Shown here: positions 49,261-61,595 of the stretch, piece after piece | Layout of the letters: every line of letters begins with the position of its first letter | Position numbering within the stretch: the stretch's first letter is position 1 | Source of the DNA: Amblyomma americanum | Taxonomy: Eukaryota; Arthropoda; Arachnida; Ixodida; Ixodidae | Direction of reading: 5' to 3' | Length of the DNA: 64,000 bases | Assembly: GCF_052857255.1 (NCBI RefSeq) | Contig: NC_135504.1 | Span: 142,626,121-142,690,120 of the forward strand | The notes under the pieces: generated by a model | Databases searched by the model: none | Told to the model about the DNA's origin: nothing | What the model saw: the letters and a program-made list of their open reading frames with translations, nothing else | Position numbers and translations under genes: made by a program

Positions 49261-51773
49261 TCCGCGTTGGAGAAACTCCCGCTGGAGAAATACAGTGCTG
49301 CATAAAATCTGCGCTGGAGAAACTCAGGGCTGGAGAAACTCCGCGCTGGAGGAACTCCGTGCTGGACAAACTCCGCGCTGGAGAAACTCCGCGTTGGAGA
49401 AACTCCGCGCTGGAGAAACTTCGCGTTGGAGAAACTGCGCGTTGGAGAAACTCCGCGTTGGAGAAACTCCACGTTGGAGAAAGTCTGCGTTGGAGAAAGT
49501 CCGCGTTGGAGAGAGTCCGCGATGGAGATACTCCGCGCTGGAGAAACTCCGCGTTTGAGAAACTCCGAACTGGAGAAACTCCGCGATGGAGACACTCCGC
49601 GCTGGAGAAACTCCGTTTTGGAGAAACTCCGTGTTGGAGAAACGTCGCGTTGGAGAATGTCCGCGTTGGAGAAAGTCCGCGTTGGAGAAACGGCGCGTTG
49701 GAGATTCTCCGCGTTGGAGAAACTCCGCACTTGAAACACACCGCGCTGGAGAAACTCCGCGTTGGAGAAAGTCCGCGTTGGAGAAGGTCCGCGTTGGAGG
49801 AAGTCCGCGTTGGAGAAAGTCCGCGTTGAAGAAACTTCGCGTTGAAGGAAGTCCGCGTTGGAGAAAGTCTGCGCTGGAGAAACTCCGCGTTGTATAAACT
49901 CCGCGCTGGAGAAACTCCGCGATGGAGAAACTCCGCGACGGACAAACTCCGCGATGGAGAAACTCCGCGTTGGAGAAAAGTCCGCTCTTGAGAAATTCTA
50001 CGCTGGAGAAACTCCGCGCTGGAGCAACTCCGCGTTGGAGAAACTCCGCGCTGGAGAAACTCCGTGCTGCATAAAATCTGCGCTGGAGAAACTCCGGGCT
50101 GGAGAAACTCCGCGCTGGAGAAACTCCGTGCTGGACAAACTCTGCGCAGGAGAAACTCCGTGTTGGAGAAACTCCGCGCTGGAGAAACTTCGCGTTTGAG
50201 AAACTCCGAACTGGAGAAACTCCGCGATGGAGACACTCCGCGCTGGAGAAACTCCGTGTTGGGGAGACTTCGCGTTGAAGAAACGGCGCGTTGGAGAAGC
50301 TCCGCGTTGGAGAAACTCCGCGCTTGAAACACACCGCGCTGGAGAAAGTCCGCGTTGAAGAAACTTCGCGTTGAAGGAAGTCCGCGTTGGAGAAAGTCCG
50401 CGCTGGAGAAACTCCGCGTTGTATAAACTCCGCGCTGGAGAAACTCCGCGATGGAGAAACTCCGCGACGGACAAACTCCGCGATGGAGAAACTCCGCGTT
50501 GGAGAAAAGTCCGCTCTTGAGAAATTCTACGCTGGAGAAACTCCGCGCTGGAGCAACTCCGCGTTGGAGAAACTCCGCGCTGGAGAAACTCCGTGCTGCA
50601 TAAAATCTGCGCTGGAGAAACTCCGGGCTGGAGAAACCCCGCGCTGGAGAAAATCCGTGCTGGACAAACTCTGCGCAGGAGAAACTCCGTGTTGGAGAAA
50701 CTCCGCGCTGGAGAAACTTCGCGTTTGAGAAACTCCGAACTGGAGAAACTCCGCGATGGAGACACTCCGCGCTGGAGAAACTCCGTGTTGGGGAGACTTC
50801 GCGTTGAAGAAACGGCGCGTTGGAGAAGCTCGGCGTTGGAGAAACTCCGCGGTTGAAACACACCGCGCTGGAGAAACTCCGCGTTGGAGAAAGTCCGCGT
50901 TGGAGAAGGTCCGCGTTGGAGAAAGTCCGCGTTGGAGAAAGTCCGCGTTGGAGAAACTCCGCGTTGAAGAAAGTCCGCGTTGGAGAAAGTCCGCGCTGGA
51001 GAAACTCCGCCTTGGAGAAACATCGCTTTGAAGAAACGGCGCGTTGGAGAAACTCCGCGTTAGAGAAACTCCGCGCTTGAAACACACCGCGCTGGAGAAA
51101 CTCCGCGTTGGAGAAAGTCCGCGTCGGAGAAGGTCCGCGTTGGAGAAAGTCCGCGTTGGAGAAAATCCGTGTTGTAGAAACTCCGCCTTGGAGAAACTTC
51201 GCGTTGAAGAAACGGCGCGTTGGAGATACTCCGCGTTGGAGAAACTCCGCGCTTGAAACACACCGCGCTGGAGAAACTCCGCTTTGGAGAAAGTCTGCGT
51301 TGGAGAAACTCCGCGACGGACAAACTCCGCGATGTAGAAACTCCGCGTTGGAGAAAAGTCCGCTCTGGAGAAACTCTACGCTGGAGAAACTCCGCGCTGG
51401 AGCAACTCCGCGTTGGAGAAACTCCCGCTGGAGAAATTCAGTGCTGCATAAAATCTGCGCTGGAGAAACTCAGGGCTGGAGAAACTCCGCGCTGGAGGAA
51501 CTTCGTGCTGGACAAACTCCGCGCTGGAGAAAATCCGTGTTGGAGAAACTCCGCGCTGGAGAAACTCCGCGTTGGAGAAACTCCACGTTGGAGAAAGTCT
51601 GCGTTGGAGAAAGTCCGCGTTGGAGAGAGTCCGCGATGGAGATACTCCGCGCTGGAGAAACTCCGCGTTTGAGAAACTCCGAACTGGAGAAACTCCGCGA
51701 TGGAGACACTCCGCGCTGGAGAAACTCCGTTTTGGAGAAACTCCGTGTTGGAGAAACGTCGCGTTGGAGAAAC

Positions 51774-54383
51774 TCCGCCTTGGAGAAACTTCGCTTTGTA
51801 GAAACGGCGCGTTGGAGAAACTCCGCGTTAGAGAATCTCCGCGCTTGAAACACACCGCGCTGGAGAAACTCCGCGTTGGAGAAAGTCCGCGTCGGAGAAT
51901 GTCCGCGTTGGAGAAAGTCCGCGTTGGAGAAACGGCGCGTTGGAGATTCTCCGCGTTGGAGAAACTCCGCACTTGAAACACACCGCGCTGGAGAAACTCC
52001 GCGTTGGAGAAAGTCCGGGTTGGAGAAGGTCCGCGTTGGAGGAAGTCCGCGTTGGAGAAAGTCCGCGTTGAAGAAACTTCGCGTTGAAGGAAGTCCGCGT
52101 TGGAGAAAGTCCGCGCTGGAGAAACTCCGCGTTGTATAAACTCCGCGCTGGAGAAACTCCGCGATGGAGAAACTCCGCGACGGACAAACTCCGCGATGGA
52201 GAAACTCCGCGTTGGAGAAAAGTCCGCTCTTGAGAAATTCTACGCTGGAGAAACTCCGCGCTGGAGCAACTCCGCGTTGGAGAAACTCCGCGCTGGAGAA
52301 ACTCCGTGCTGCATAAAATCTGCGCTGGAGAAACTCCGGGCTGGAGAAACTCCGCGCTGGAGAAACTCCGTGCTGGACAAACTCTGCGCAGGAGAAACTC
52401 CGTGTTGGAGAAACTCCGCGCTGGAGAAACTTCGCGTTTGAGAAACTCCGAACTGGAGAAACTCCGCGATGGAGACACTCCGCGCTGGAGAAACTCCGTG
52501 TTGGGGAGACTTCGCGTTGAAGAAACGGCACGTTATAGAAACTCCGCGTTGGAGAAACTCCGCGCTTGAAACACACCGCGCTGGAGAAAGTCCGCGTTGA
52601 AGAAACTTCGCGTTGAAGGAAGTCCGCGTTGGAGAAAGTCCGCGCTGGAGAAACTCCGCGTTGTATAAACTCCGCGCTGGAGAAACTCCGCGATGGAGAA
52701 ACTCCGCGACGGACAAACTCCGCGATGGAGAAACTCCGCGTTGGAGAAAAGTCCGCTCTTGAGAAATTCTACGCTGGAGAAACTCCGCGCTGGAGCAACT
52801 CCGCGTTGGAGAAACTCCGCGCTGGAGAAACTCCGTGCTGCATAAAATCTGCGCTGGAGAAACTCCGGGCTGGAGAAACTCCGCGCTGGAGAAACTCCGT
52901 GCTGGACAAACTCTGCGCAGGAGAAACTCCGTGTTGGAGAAACTCCGCGCTGGAGAAACTTCGCGTTTGAGAAACTCCGAACTGGAGAAACTCCGCGATG
53001 GAGACACTCCGCGCTGGAGAAACTCCGTGTTGGGGAGACTTCGCGTTGAAGAAACGGCGCGTTGGAGAAGCTCGGCGTTGGAGAAACTCCGCGGTTGAAA
53101 CACACCGCGCTGGAGAAACTCCGCGTTGGAGAAAGTCCGCGTTGGAGAAAGTCCGCGTTGGAGAAAGTCCGCGTTGGAGAAACTCCGCGTTGAAGAAAGT
53201 CCGCGTTGGAGAAAGTCCGCGCTGGAGAAACTCCGTGCTGCATAAAATCTGCGCTGGAGAAACTCCGGGCTGGAGAAACTCCGCGCTGGAGAAATTCCGT
53301 GCTGGAGAAAATCCGCGCTGGGGAAACTCCGTGTTGGAGAAACTCCGCGCTGGAGAAACTTTGCGTTGGAGAAACTGCGCGCTGGAGAAACTCCGCGCTG
53401 GAGCAACTCCGCGTTGGAGAAACTCCGCGCTGGAGAAACTCCGTGCTGCATAAAATCTGCGCTGGAGAAACTCCGGGCTGGAGAAACTCCGCGCTCGAGA
53501 AATTCCGTGCTGGACAAACTCCGCGCTGGGGAAACTCCGTGTTGGAGAAACTCCGCGCTGGAGAAACTTTGCGTTGGAGAAACTGCGCGTTGGAGAAACT
53601 CCGCGTTGGAGAAACTCCGCGTTGGAGAACGTCCGCGTTGGAGAAAGTCCGCGTTGGAGAGAGTCGCGATGGAGAAACTCCGCGCTGGAGAAATTCCACG
53701 TTTGAGGAACTCCGAACTGGAGAAACTCCGCGATGGAGACACTCCGTGCTGGAGAAACTCCGCGCTGGAGAAACTCCGTGTTAGGGAAACTTCGCGTTGG
53801 AGAAGCTCCGCGTTGGAGAAACTCCGCGGTTGAAACACACCGCGCTGGAGAAACTCCGCGTTGGAGAAAGTCCGCGTTGGAGAAGGTCCGCGTTGGAGAA
53901 AGTCCGCGTTGGAGAAAGTCCGCGTTGGAGAAACTCCGCGTTGAAGAAAGTCCGCGTTGGAGAAAGTCCGCGCTGGAGAAACTCCGCCTTGGAGAAACTT
54001 CGCTTTGAAGAAACGGCGCGTTGGAGAAACTCCGCGTTAGAGAAACTCCGCGCTTGAAACACACCGCGCTGGAGAAACTCCGCGTTGGAGAAAGTCCGCG
54101 TCGGAGAAGGTCCGCGTTGGAGAAAGTCCGCGTTGGAGAAAATCCGTGTTGTAGAAACTCCGCCTTGGAGAAACTTCGCGTTGAAGAAACGGCGCGTTGG
54201 AGATACTCCGCGTTGGAGAAACTCCGCGCTTGAAACACACCGCGCTGGAGAAACTCCGCTTTGGAGAAAGTCTGCGTTGGAGAAACTCCGCGATGGACAA
54301 ACTCCGCGATGTAGAAACTCCGCGTTGGAGAAAAGTCCGCTCTGGAGAAACTCTACGCTGGAGAAACTCCGCGCTGGAGCAAC
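51774..54383. repeat. 2,610-bp tandem duplication, sub-copy B1
   Basis: Counterpart of A1 in super-repeat B. It carries the A1 alleles at the diagnostic sites: A at 52,530, A at 53,162, A at 53,783 and G at 52,402. Confidence 0.92.
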
Positions 54384-56993
54384 TCCGCCTTGGAGAAACT
54401 TCGCTTTGTAGAAACGGCGCGTTGGAGAAACTCCGCGTTAGAGAATCTCCGCGCTTGAAACACACCGCGCTGGAGAAACTCCGCGTTGGAGAAAGTCCGC
54501 GTCGGAGAATGTCCGCGTTGGAGAAAGTCCGCGTTGGAGAAACGGCGCGTTGGAGATTCTCCGCGTTGGAGAAACTCCGCACTTGAAACACACCGCGCTG
54601 GAGAAACTCCGCGTTGGAGAAAGTCCGGGTTGGAGAAGGTCCGCGTTGGAGGAAGTCCGCGTTGGAGAAAGTCCGCGTTGAAGAAACTTCGCGTTGAAGG
54701 AAGTCCGCGTTGGAGAAAGTCCGCGCTGGAGAAACTCCGCGTTGTATAAACTCCGCGCTGGAGAAACTCCGCGATGGAGAAACTCCGCGACGGACAAACT
54801 CCGCGATGGAGAAACTCCGCGTTGGAGAAAAGTCCGCTCTTGAGAAATTCTACGCTGGAGAAACTCCGCGCTGGAGCAACTCCGCGTTGGAGAAACTCCG
54901 CGCTGGAGAAACTCCGTGCTGCATAAAATCTGCGCTGGAGAAACTCCGGGCTGGAGAAACTCCGCGCTGGAGAAACTCCGTGCTGGACAAACTCTGCGCA
55001 GGAGAAACTCCATGTTGGAGAAACTCCGCGCTGGAGAAACTTCGCGTTTGAGAAACTCCGAACTGGAGAAACTCCGCGATGGAGACACTCCGCGCTGGAG
55101 AAACTCCGTGTTGGGGAGACTTCGCGTTGAAGAAACGGCGCGTTATAGAAACTCCGCGTTGGAGAAACTCCGCGCTTGAAACACACCGCGCTGGAGAAAG
55201 TCCGCGTTGAAGAAACTTCGCGTTGAAGGAAGTCCGCGTTGGAGAAAGTCCGCGCTGGAGAAACTCCGCGTTGTATAAACTCCGCGCTGGAGAAACTCCG
55301 CGATGGAGAAACTCCGCGACGGACAAACTCCGCGATGGAGAAACTCCGCGTTGGAGAAAAGTCCGCTCTTGAGAAATTCTACGCTGGAGAAACTCCGCGC
55401 TGGAGCAACTCCGCGTTGGAGAAACTCCGCGCTGGAGAAACTCCGTGCTGCATAAAATCTGCGCTGGAGAAACTCCGGGCTGGAGAAACTCCGCGCTGGA
55501 GAAACTCCGTGCTGGACAAACTCTGCGCAGGAGAAACTCCGTGTTGGAGAAACTCCGCGCTGGAGAAACTTCGCGTTTGAGAAACTCCGAACTGGAGAAA
55601 CTCCGCGATGGAGACACTCCGCGCTGGAGAAACTCCGTGTTGGGGAGACTTCGCGTTGAAGAAACGGCGCGTTGGAGAAGCTCGGCGTTGGAGAAACTCC
55701 GCGGTTGAAACACACCGCGCTGGAGAAACTCCGCGTTGGAGAAAGTCCGCGTTGGAGAAAGTCCGCGTTGGGGAAAGTCCGCGTTGGAGAAACTCCGCGT
55801 TGAAGAAAGTCCGCGTTGGAGAAAGTCCGCGCTGGAGAAACTCCGTGCTGCATAAAATCTGCGCTGGAGAAACTCCGGGCTGGAGAAACTCCGCGCTGGA
55901 GAAATTCCGTGCTGGAGAAAATCCGCGCTGGGGAAACTCCGTGTTGGAGAAACTCCGCGCTGGAGAAACTTTGCGTTGGAGAAACTGCGCGCTGGAGAAA
56001 CTCCGCGCTGGAGCAACTCCGCGTTGGAGAAACTCCGCGCTGGAGAAACTCCGTGCTGCATAAAATCTGCGCTGGAGAAACTCCGGGCTGGAGAAACTCC
56101 GCGCTCGAGAAATTCCGTGCTGGACAAACTCCGCGCTGGGGAAACTCCGTGTTGGAGAAACTCCGCGCTGGAGAAACTTTGCGTTGGAGAAACTGCGCGT
56201 TGGAGAAACTCCGCGTTGGAGAAACTCCGCGTTGGAGAACGTCCGCGTTGGAGAAAGTCCGCGTTGGAGAGAGTCGCGATGGAGAAACTCCGCGCTGGAG
56301 AAATTCCACGTTTGAGGAACTCCGAACTGGAGAAACTCCGCGATGGAGACACTCCGTGCTGGAGAAACTCCGCGCTGGAGAAACTCCGTGTTGGGGAAAC
56401 TTCGCGTTGGAGAAGCTCCGCGTTGGAGAAACTCCGCGGTTGAAACACACCGCGCTGGAGAAACTCCGCGTTGGAGAAAGTCCGCGTTGGAGAAGGTCCG
56501 CGTTGGAGAAAGTCCGCGTTGGAGAAAGTCCGCGTTGGAGAAACTCCGCGTTGAAGAAAGTCCGCGTTGGAGAAAGTCCGCGCTGGAGAAACTCCGCCTT
56601 GGAGAAACTTCGCTTTGAAGAAACGGCGCGTTGGAGAAACTCCGCGTTAGAGAAACTCCGCGCTTGAAACACACCGCGCTGGAGAAACTCCGCGTTGGAG
56701 AAAGTCCGCGTCGGAGAAGGTCCGCGTTGGAGAAAGTCCGCGTTGGAGAAAATCCGTGTTGTAGAAACTCCGCCTTGGAGAAACTTCGCGTTGAAGAAAC
56801 GGCGCGTTGGAGATACTCCGCGTTGGAGAAACTCCGCGCTTGAAACACACCGCGCTGGAGAAACTCCGCTTTGGAGAAAGTCTGCGTTGGAGAAACTCCG
56901 CGATGGACAAACTCCGCGATGTAGAAACTCCGCGTTGGAGAAAAGTCCGCTCTGGAGAAACTCTACGCTGGAGAAACTCCGCGCTGGAGCAAC
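54384..56993. repeat. 2,610-bp tandem duplication, sub-copy B2
   Basis: Counterpart of A2 in super-repeat B. It carries the A2 alleles: G at 55,140, G at 55,772, G at 56,393 and A at 55,012. Confidence 0.92.
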
Positions 56994-58809
56994 TCCGCGT
57001 TGGAGAAACTCCCGCTGGAGAAATACAGTGCTGCATAAAATCTGCGCTGGAGAAACTCAGGGCTGGAGAAACTCCGCGCTGGAGGAACTCCGTGCTGGAC
57101 AAACTCCGCGCTGGAGAAACTCCGCGTTGGAGAAACTCCGCGCTGGAGAAACTTCGCGTTGGAGAAACTGCGCGTTGGAGAAACTCCGCGTTGGAGAAAC
57201 TCCACGTTGGAGAAAGTCTGCGTTGGAGAAAGTCCGCGTTGGAGAGAGTCCGCGATGGAGATACTCCGCGCTGGAGAAACTCCGCGTTTGAGAAACTCCG
57301 AACTGGAGAAACTCCGCGATGGAGACACTCCGCGCTGGAGAAACTCCGTTTTGGAGAAACTCCGTGTTGGAGAAACGTCGCGTTGGAGAATGTCCGCGTT
57401 GGAGAAAGTCCGCGTTGGAGAAACGGCGCGTTGGAGATTCTCCGCGTTGGAGAAACTCCGCACTTGAAACACACCGCGCTGGAGAAACTCCGCGTTGGAG
57501 AAAGTCCGCGTTGGAGAAGGTCCGCGTTGGAGGAAGTCCGCGTTGGAGAAAGTCCGCGTTGAAGAAACTTCGCGTTGAAGGAAGTCCGCGTTGGAGAAAG
57601 TCTGCGCTGGAGAAACTCCGCGTTGTATAAACTCCGCGCTGGAGAAACTCCGCGATGGAGAAACTCCGCGACGGACAAACTCCGCGATGGAGAAACTCCG
57701 CGTTGGAGAAAAGTCCGCTCTTGAGAAATTCTACGCTGGAGAAACTCCGCGCTGGAGCAACTCCGCGTTGGAGAAACTCCGCGCTGGAGAAACTCCGTGC
57801 TGCATAAAATCTGCGCTGGAGAAACTCCGGGCTGGAGAAACTCCGCGCTGGAGAAACTCCGTGCTGGACAAACTCTGCGCAGGAGAAACTCCGTGTTGGA
57901 GAAACTCCGCGCTGGAGAAACTTCGCGTTTGAGAAACTCCGAACTGGAGAAACTCCGCGATGGAGACACTCCGCGCTGGAGAAACTCCGTGTTGGGGAGA
58001 CTTCGCGTTGAAGAAACGGCGCGTTGGAGAAGCTCCGCGTTGGAGAAACTCCGCGCTTGAAACACACCGCGCTGGAGAAAGTCCGCGTTGAAGAAACTTC
58101 GCGTTGAAGGAAGTCCGCGTTGGAGAAAGTCCGCGCTGGAGAAACTCCGCGTTGTATAAACTCCGCGCTGGAGAAACTCCGCGATGGAGAAACTCCGCGA
58201 CGGACAAACTCCGCGATGGAGAAACTCCGCGTTGGAGAAAAGTCCGCTCTTGAGAAATTCTACGCTGGAGAAACTCCGCGCTGGAGCAACTCCGCGTTGG
58301 AGAAACTCCGCGCTGGAGAAACTCCGTGCTGCATAAAATCTGCGCTGGAGAAACTCCGGGCTGGAGAAACTCCGCGCTGGAGAAAATCCGTGCTGGACAA
58401 ACTCTGCGCAGGAGAAACTCCGTGTTGGAGAAACTCCGCGCTGGAGAAACTTCGCGTTTGAGAAACTCCGAACTGGAGAAACTCCGCGATGGAGACACTC
58501 CGCGCTGGAGAAACTCCGTGTTGGGGAGACTTCGCGTTGAAGAAACGGCGCGTTGGAGAAGCTCGGCGTTGGAGAAACTCCGCGGTTGAAACACACCGCG
58601 CTGGAGAAACTCCGCGTTGGAGAAAGTCCGCGTTGGAGAAGGTCCGCGTTGGAGAAAGTCCGCGTTGGAGAAAGTCCGCGTTGGAGAAACTCCGCGTTGA
58701 AGAAAGTCCGCGTTGGAGAAAGTCCGCGCTGGAGAAACTCCGCCTTGGAGAAACATCGCTTTGAAGAAACGGCGCGTTGGAGAAACTCCGCGTTAGAGAA
58801 ACTCCGCGC

Positions 58810-61595
58810 TTGAAACACACCGCGCTGGAGAAACTCCGCGTTGGAGAAAGTCCGCGTCGGAGAAGGTCCGCGTTGGAGAAAGTCCGCGTTGGAGAAAATC
58901 CGTGTTGTAGAAACTCCGCCTTGGAGAAACTTCGCGTTGAAGAAACGGCGCGTTGGAGATACTCCGCGTTGGAGAAACTCCGCGCTTGAAACACACCGCG
59001 CTGGAGAAACTCCGCTTTGGAGAAAGTCTGCGTTGGAGAAACTCCGCGACGGACAAACTCCGCGATGTAGAAACTCCGCGTTGGAGAAAAGTCCGCTCTG
59101 GAGAAACTCTACGCTGGAGAAACTCCGCGCTGGAGCAACTCCGCGTTGGAGAAACTCCCGCTGGAGAAATTCAGTGCTGCATAAAATCTGCGCTGGAGAA
59201 ACTCAGGGCTGGAGAAACTCCGCGCTGGAGGAACTTCGTGCTGGACAAACTCCGCGCTGGAGAAAATCCGTGTTGGAGAAACTCCGCGCTGGAGAAACTT
59301 CGCGTTGGAGAAACTGCGCGTTGGAGAAACTCCGCGTTGGAGAAACTCCACGTTGGAGAAAGTCTGCGTTGGAGAAAGTCCGCGTTGGAGAGAGTCCGCG
59401 ATGGAGATACTCCGCGCTGGAGAAACTCCGCGTTTGAGAAACTCCGAACTGGAGAAACTCCGCGATGGAGACACTCCGCGCTGGAGAAACTCCGTTTTGG
59501 AGAAACTCCGTGTTGGAGAAACGTCGCGTTGGAGAAACTCCGCCTTGGAGAAACTTCGCTTTGTAGAAACGGCGCGTTGGAGAAACTCCGCGTTAGAGAA
59601 TCTCCGCGCTTGAAACACACCGCGCTGGAGAAACTCCGCGTTGGAGAAAGTCCGCGTCGGAGAATGTCCGCGTTGGAGAAAGTCCGCGTTGGAGAAACGG
59701 CGCGTTGGAGATTCTCCGCGTTGGAGAAACTCCGCACTTGAAACACACCGCGCTGGAGAAACTCCGCGTTGGAGAAAGTCCGCGTTGGAGAAGGTCCGCG
59801 TTGGAGGAAGTCCGCGTTGGAGAAAGTCCGCGTTGAAGAAACTTCGCGTTGAAGGAAGTCCGCGTTGGAGAAAGTCCGCGCTGGAGAAACTCCGCGTTGT
59901 ATAAACTCCGCGCTGGAGAAACTCCGCGATGGAGAAACTCCGCGTTGGAGAAAAGTCCGCTCTTGAGAAATTCTACGCTGGAGAAACTCCGCGCTGGAGC
60001 AACTCCGCGTTGGAGAAACTCCGCGCTGGAGAAACTCCGTGCTGCATAAAATCTGCGCTGGAGAAACTCCAGGCTGGAGAAACTCCGCGCTGGGGAAACT
60101 CCGTGCTGGACAAACTCTGCGCAGGAGAAACTCCGTGTTGGAGAAACTCCGCGCTGGAGAAACTTCGCGTTTGAGAAACTCCGAACTGGAGAAACTCCGC
60201 GATGGAGACACTCCGCGCTGGAGAAACTCCGTGTTGGGGAGACTTCGCGTTGAAGAAACGGCGCGTTGGAGAAGCTCCGCGTTGGAGAAACTCCGCGCTT
60301 GAAACACACCGCGCTGGAGAAACTCCGCGTTGGAGAAAGTCCGCGTCGGAGAAGGTCCGCTTTGGAGAAAGTCCGCGTTGGAGAAAATCCGTGTTGTAGA
60401 AACTCCGCCTTGGAGAAACTTCGCGTTGAAGAAACGGCGCGTTGAAGATACTCCGCGTTGGAGAATCTCCGCGCTTGAAACACACCGCGCTGGAGAAACT
60501 CCGCGTTGGAGAAAGTCCGCGTTGGAGAAGGTCCATGTTGGAGAAAGTCCGCGTTGGAGAAAGTCCGCGCTGGGGAAACTCCGCCTTAAATAAACTCCGC
60601 GCTGGAGAAACTCCGCGATGAAGAAAGTCTGCGACGGACAAACTCCGCGATGGAGAAACTCCGCGTTGGAGAAAAGTCCGCTCTGGAGAAACTCTACGCT
60701 GGAGAAACTCCGCTCGGGGGCAACTCGGCGTTGGAGAAACTCCGCGCTCGAGAAACTCCGTGCTGCATTAAATCTGCGCTGGAGAAACTCCGGGCTGGAG
60801 AAACTCCGCGCTGGAGAAACTCCGTGCTGGACAAACTCCGCGCTGGAGAAACTCCGTGTCTGAGAAACTCCGCCCAGGAGAAACTTCGCGTTGGAGAAAC
60901 TGCGCGTTGGAGAAACTCCGCGTTGGAGAAACTCCGCGCTGGAGAAACTCCGCGTTTGAGAAACGCCGAACTGGAGAAACTCCGCGATGGAGACACTCCG
61001 CGCTGGAGAAACTCTGCGTTGGAGAAACTCCGTGTTAGAGAAACTCCGTGTTGGGGAAAATTCGCGTTGGAGAAACTCCGCCTTGGAGAAACTTCGCTTT
61101 GAAGAAACGGCGCGTTGGAGAAACTCCGCGTTAGAGAAACTCCGCGCTTGAAACACACCGCGCTGGAGAAACACCGCGTTGGAGAAAGTCCGCGTCGGAG
61201 AAGGTCCGTGTTGGAGAAAGTCCGCGTTGGAGAAACTCCGTGTTGTAGAATCTCCGCCTTGGAGAAATTTCGCGTTGAAGAAACGGCGCGTTGGAGATAC
61301 TCCGCGTTGGAGAAAGTCCGCGTTGGAGAAGGTCCGCGTTGAAGGAAGTCCGCGTTGGAGAAACTCCGGGCTGGAGAAACTCCGCGCTGGAGAAACTCCG
61401 TGCTGGACAAACTCTGCGCAGGAGAAACTCCGTGTTGGAGAAACTCCGCGCTGGAGAAACTTCGCGTTTGAGAAACTCCGAACTGGAGAAACTCCGCGAT
61501 GGAGACACTCCGCGCTGGAGAAACTCCGTGTTGGGGAGACTTCGCGTTGAAGAAACGGCGCGTTGGAGAAGCTCCGCGTTGGAGAAACTCCGCGG
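58810..61595. repeat. 2,786-bp tandem repeat, copy 1
   Basis: Followed directly by a second, window-truncated copy at an offset of 2,786 bp, which becomes 2,850 after about 60,940 because copy 1 lacks four monomers (64 bp) there. Its first ~490 bases are the tail of super-repeat B, so this repeat overlaps the 7.7-kb structure. Differences between copies are frequent: CTCCAGG/CTCCCGG (about 60,069/62,855), CTCGGGGGCAAC/CTCGTGGGCAAC (about 60,714/63,500) and GCCCAGGAG/GCCCTGGAG. Confidence 0.82.

Larger units (their letters stand above)
43832..51564. repeat. 7,733-bp tandem super-repeat, copy A
   Basis: Aligns base for base with 51,565-59,297 at a constant offset of 7,733 bp. The left edge is placed where the match stops. 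Upstream of 43,832 the preceding unit is CTGCGCGTTGGAGAAA, whereas upstream of 51,565 it is CTCCGCGCTGGAGAAA; the edge can slide about 8 bp within the shared TGGAGAAA. Corresponding translations agree throughout except for one substitution, C at 50,638 against T at 58,371. The unit contains two tandem 2,610-bp copies (44,041-46,650 and 46,651-49,260) and a further ~2.1-kb part. A true recent duplication is likely, but an assembly duplication has to be considered. Confidence 0.93.
51565..59297. repeat. 7,733-bp tandem super-repeat, copy B
   Basis: Second copy, directly abutting copy A. At the A/B joint (51,549-51,580) two monomers seen in the corresponding places elsewhere (CTTCGCG and CTGCGCG units, as at 59,298-59,329) are missing, which fits a joint made by unequal exchange between non-allelic units. 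After 59,297 the sequence continues as in the region following 43,800, at an offset of 15,498 bp, until two monomers are lost near 59,940. Confidence 0.93.
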
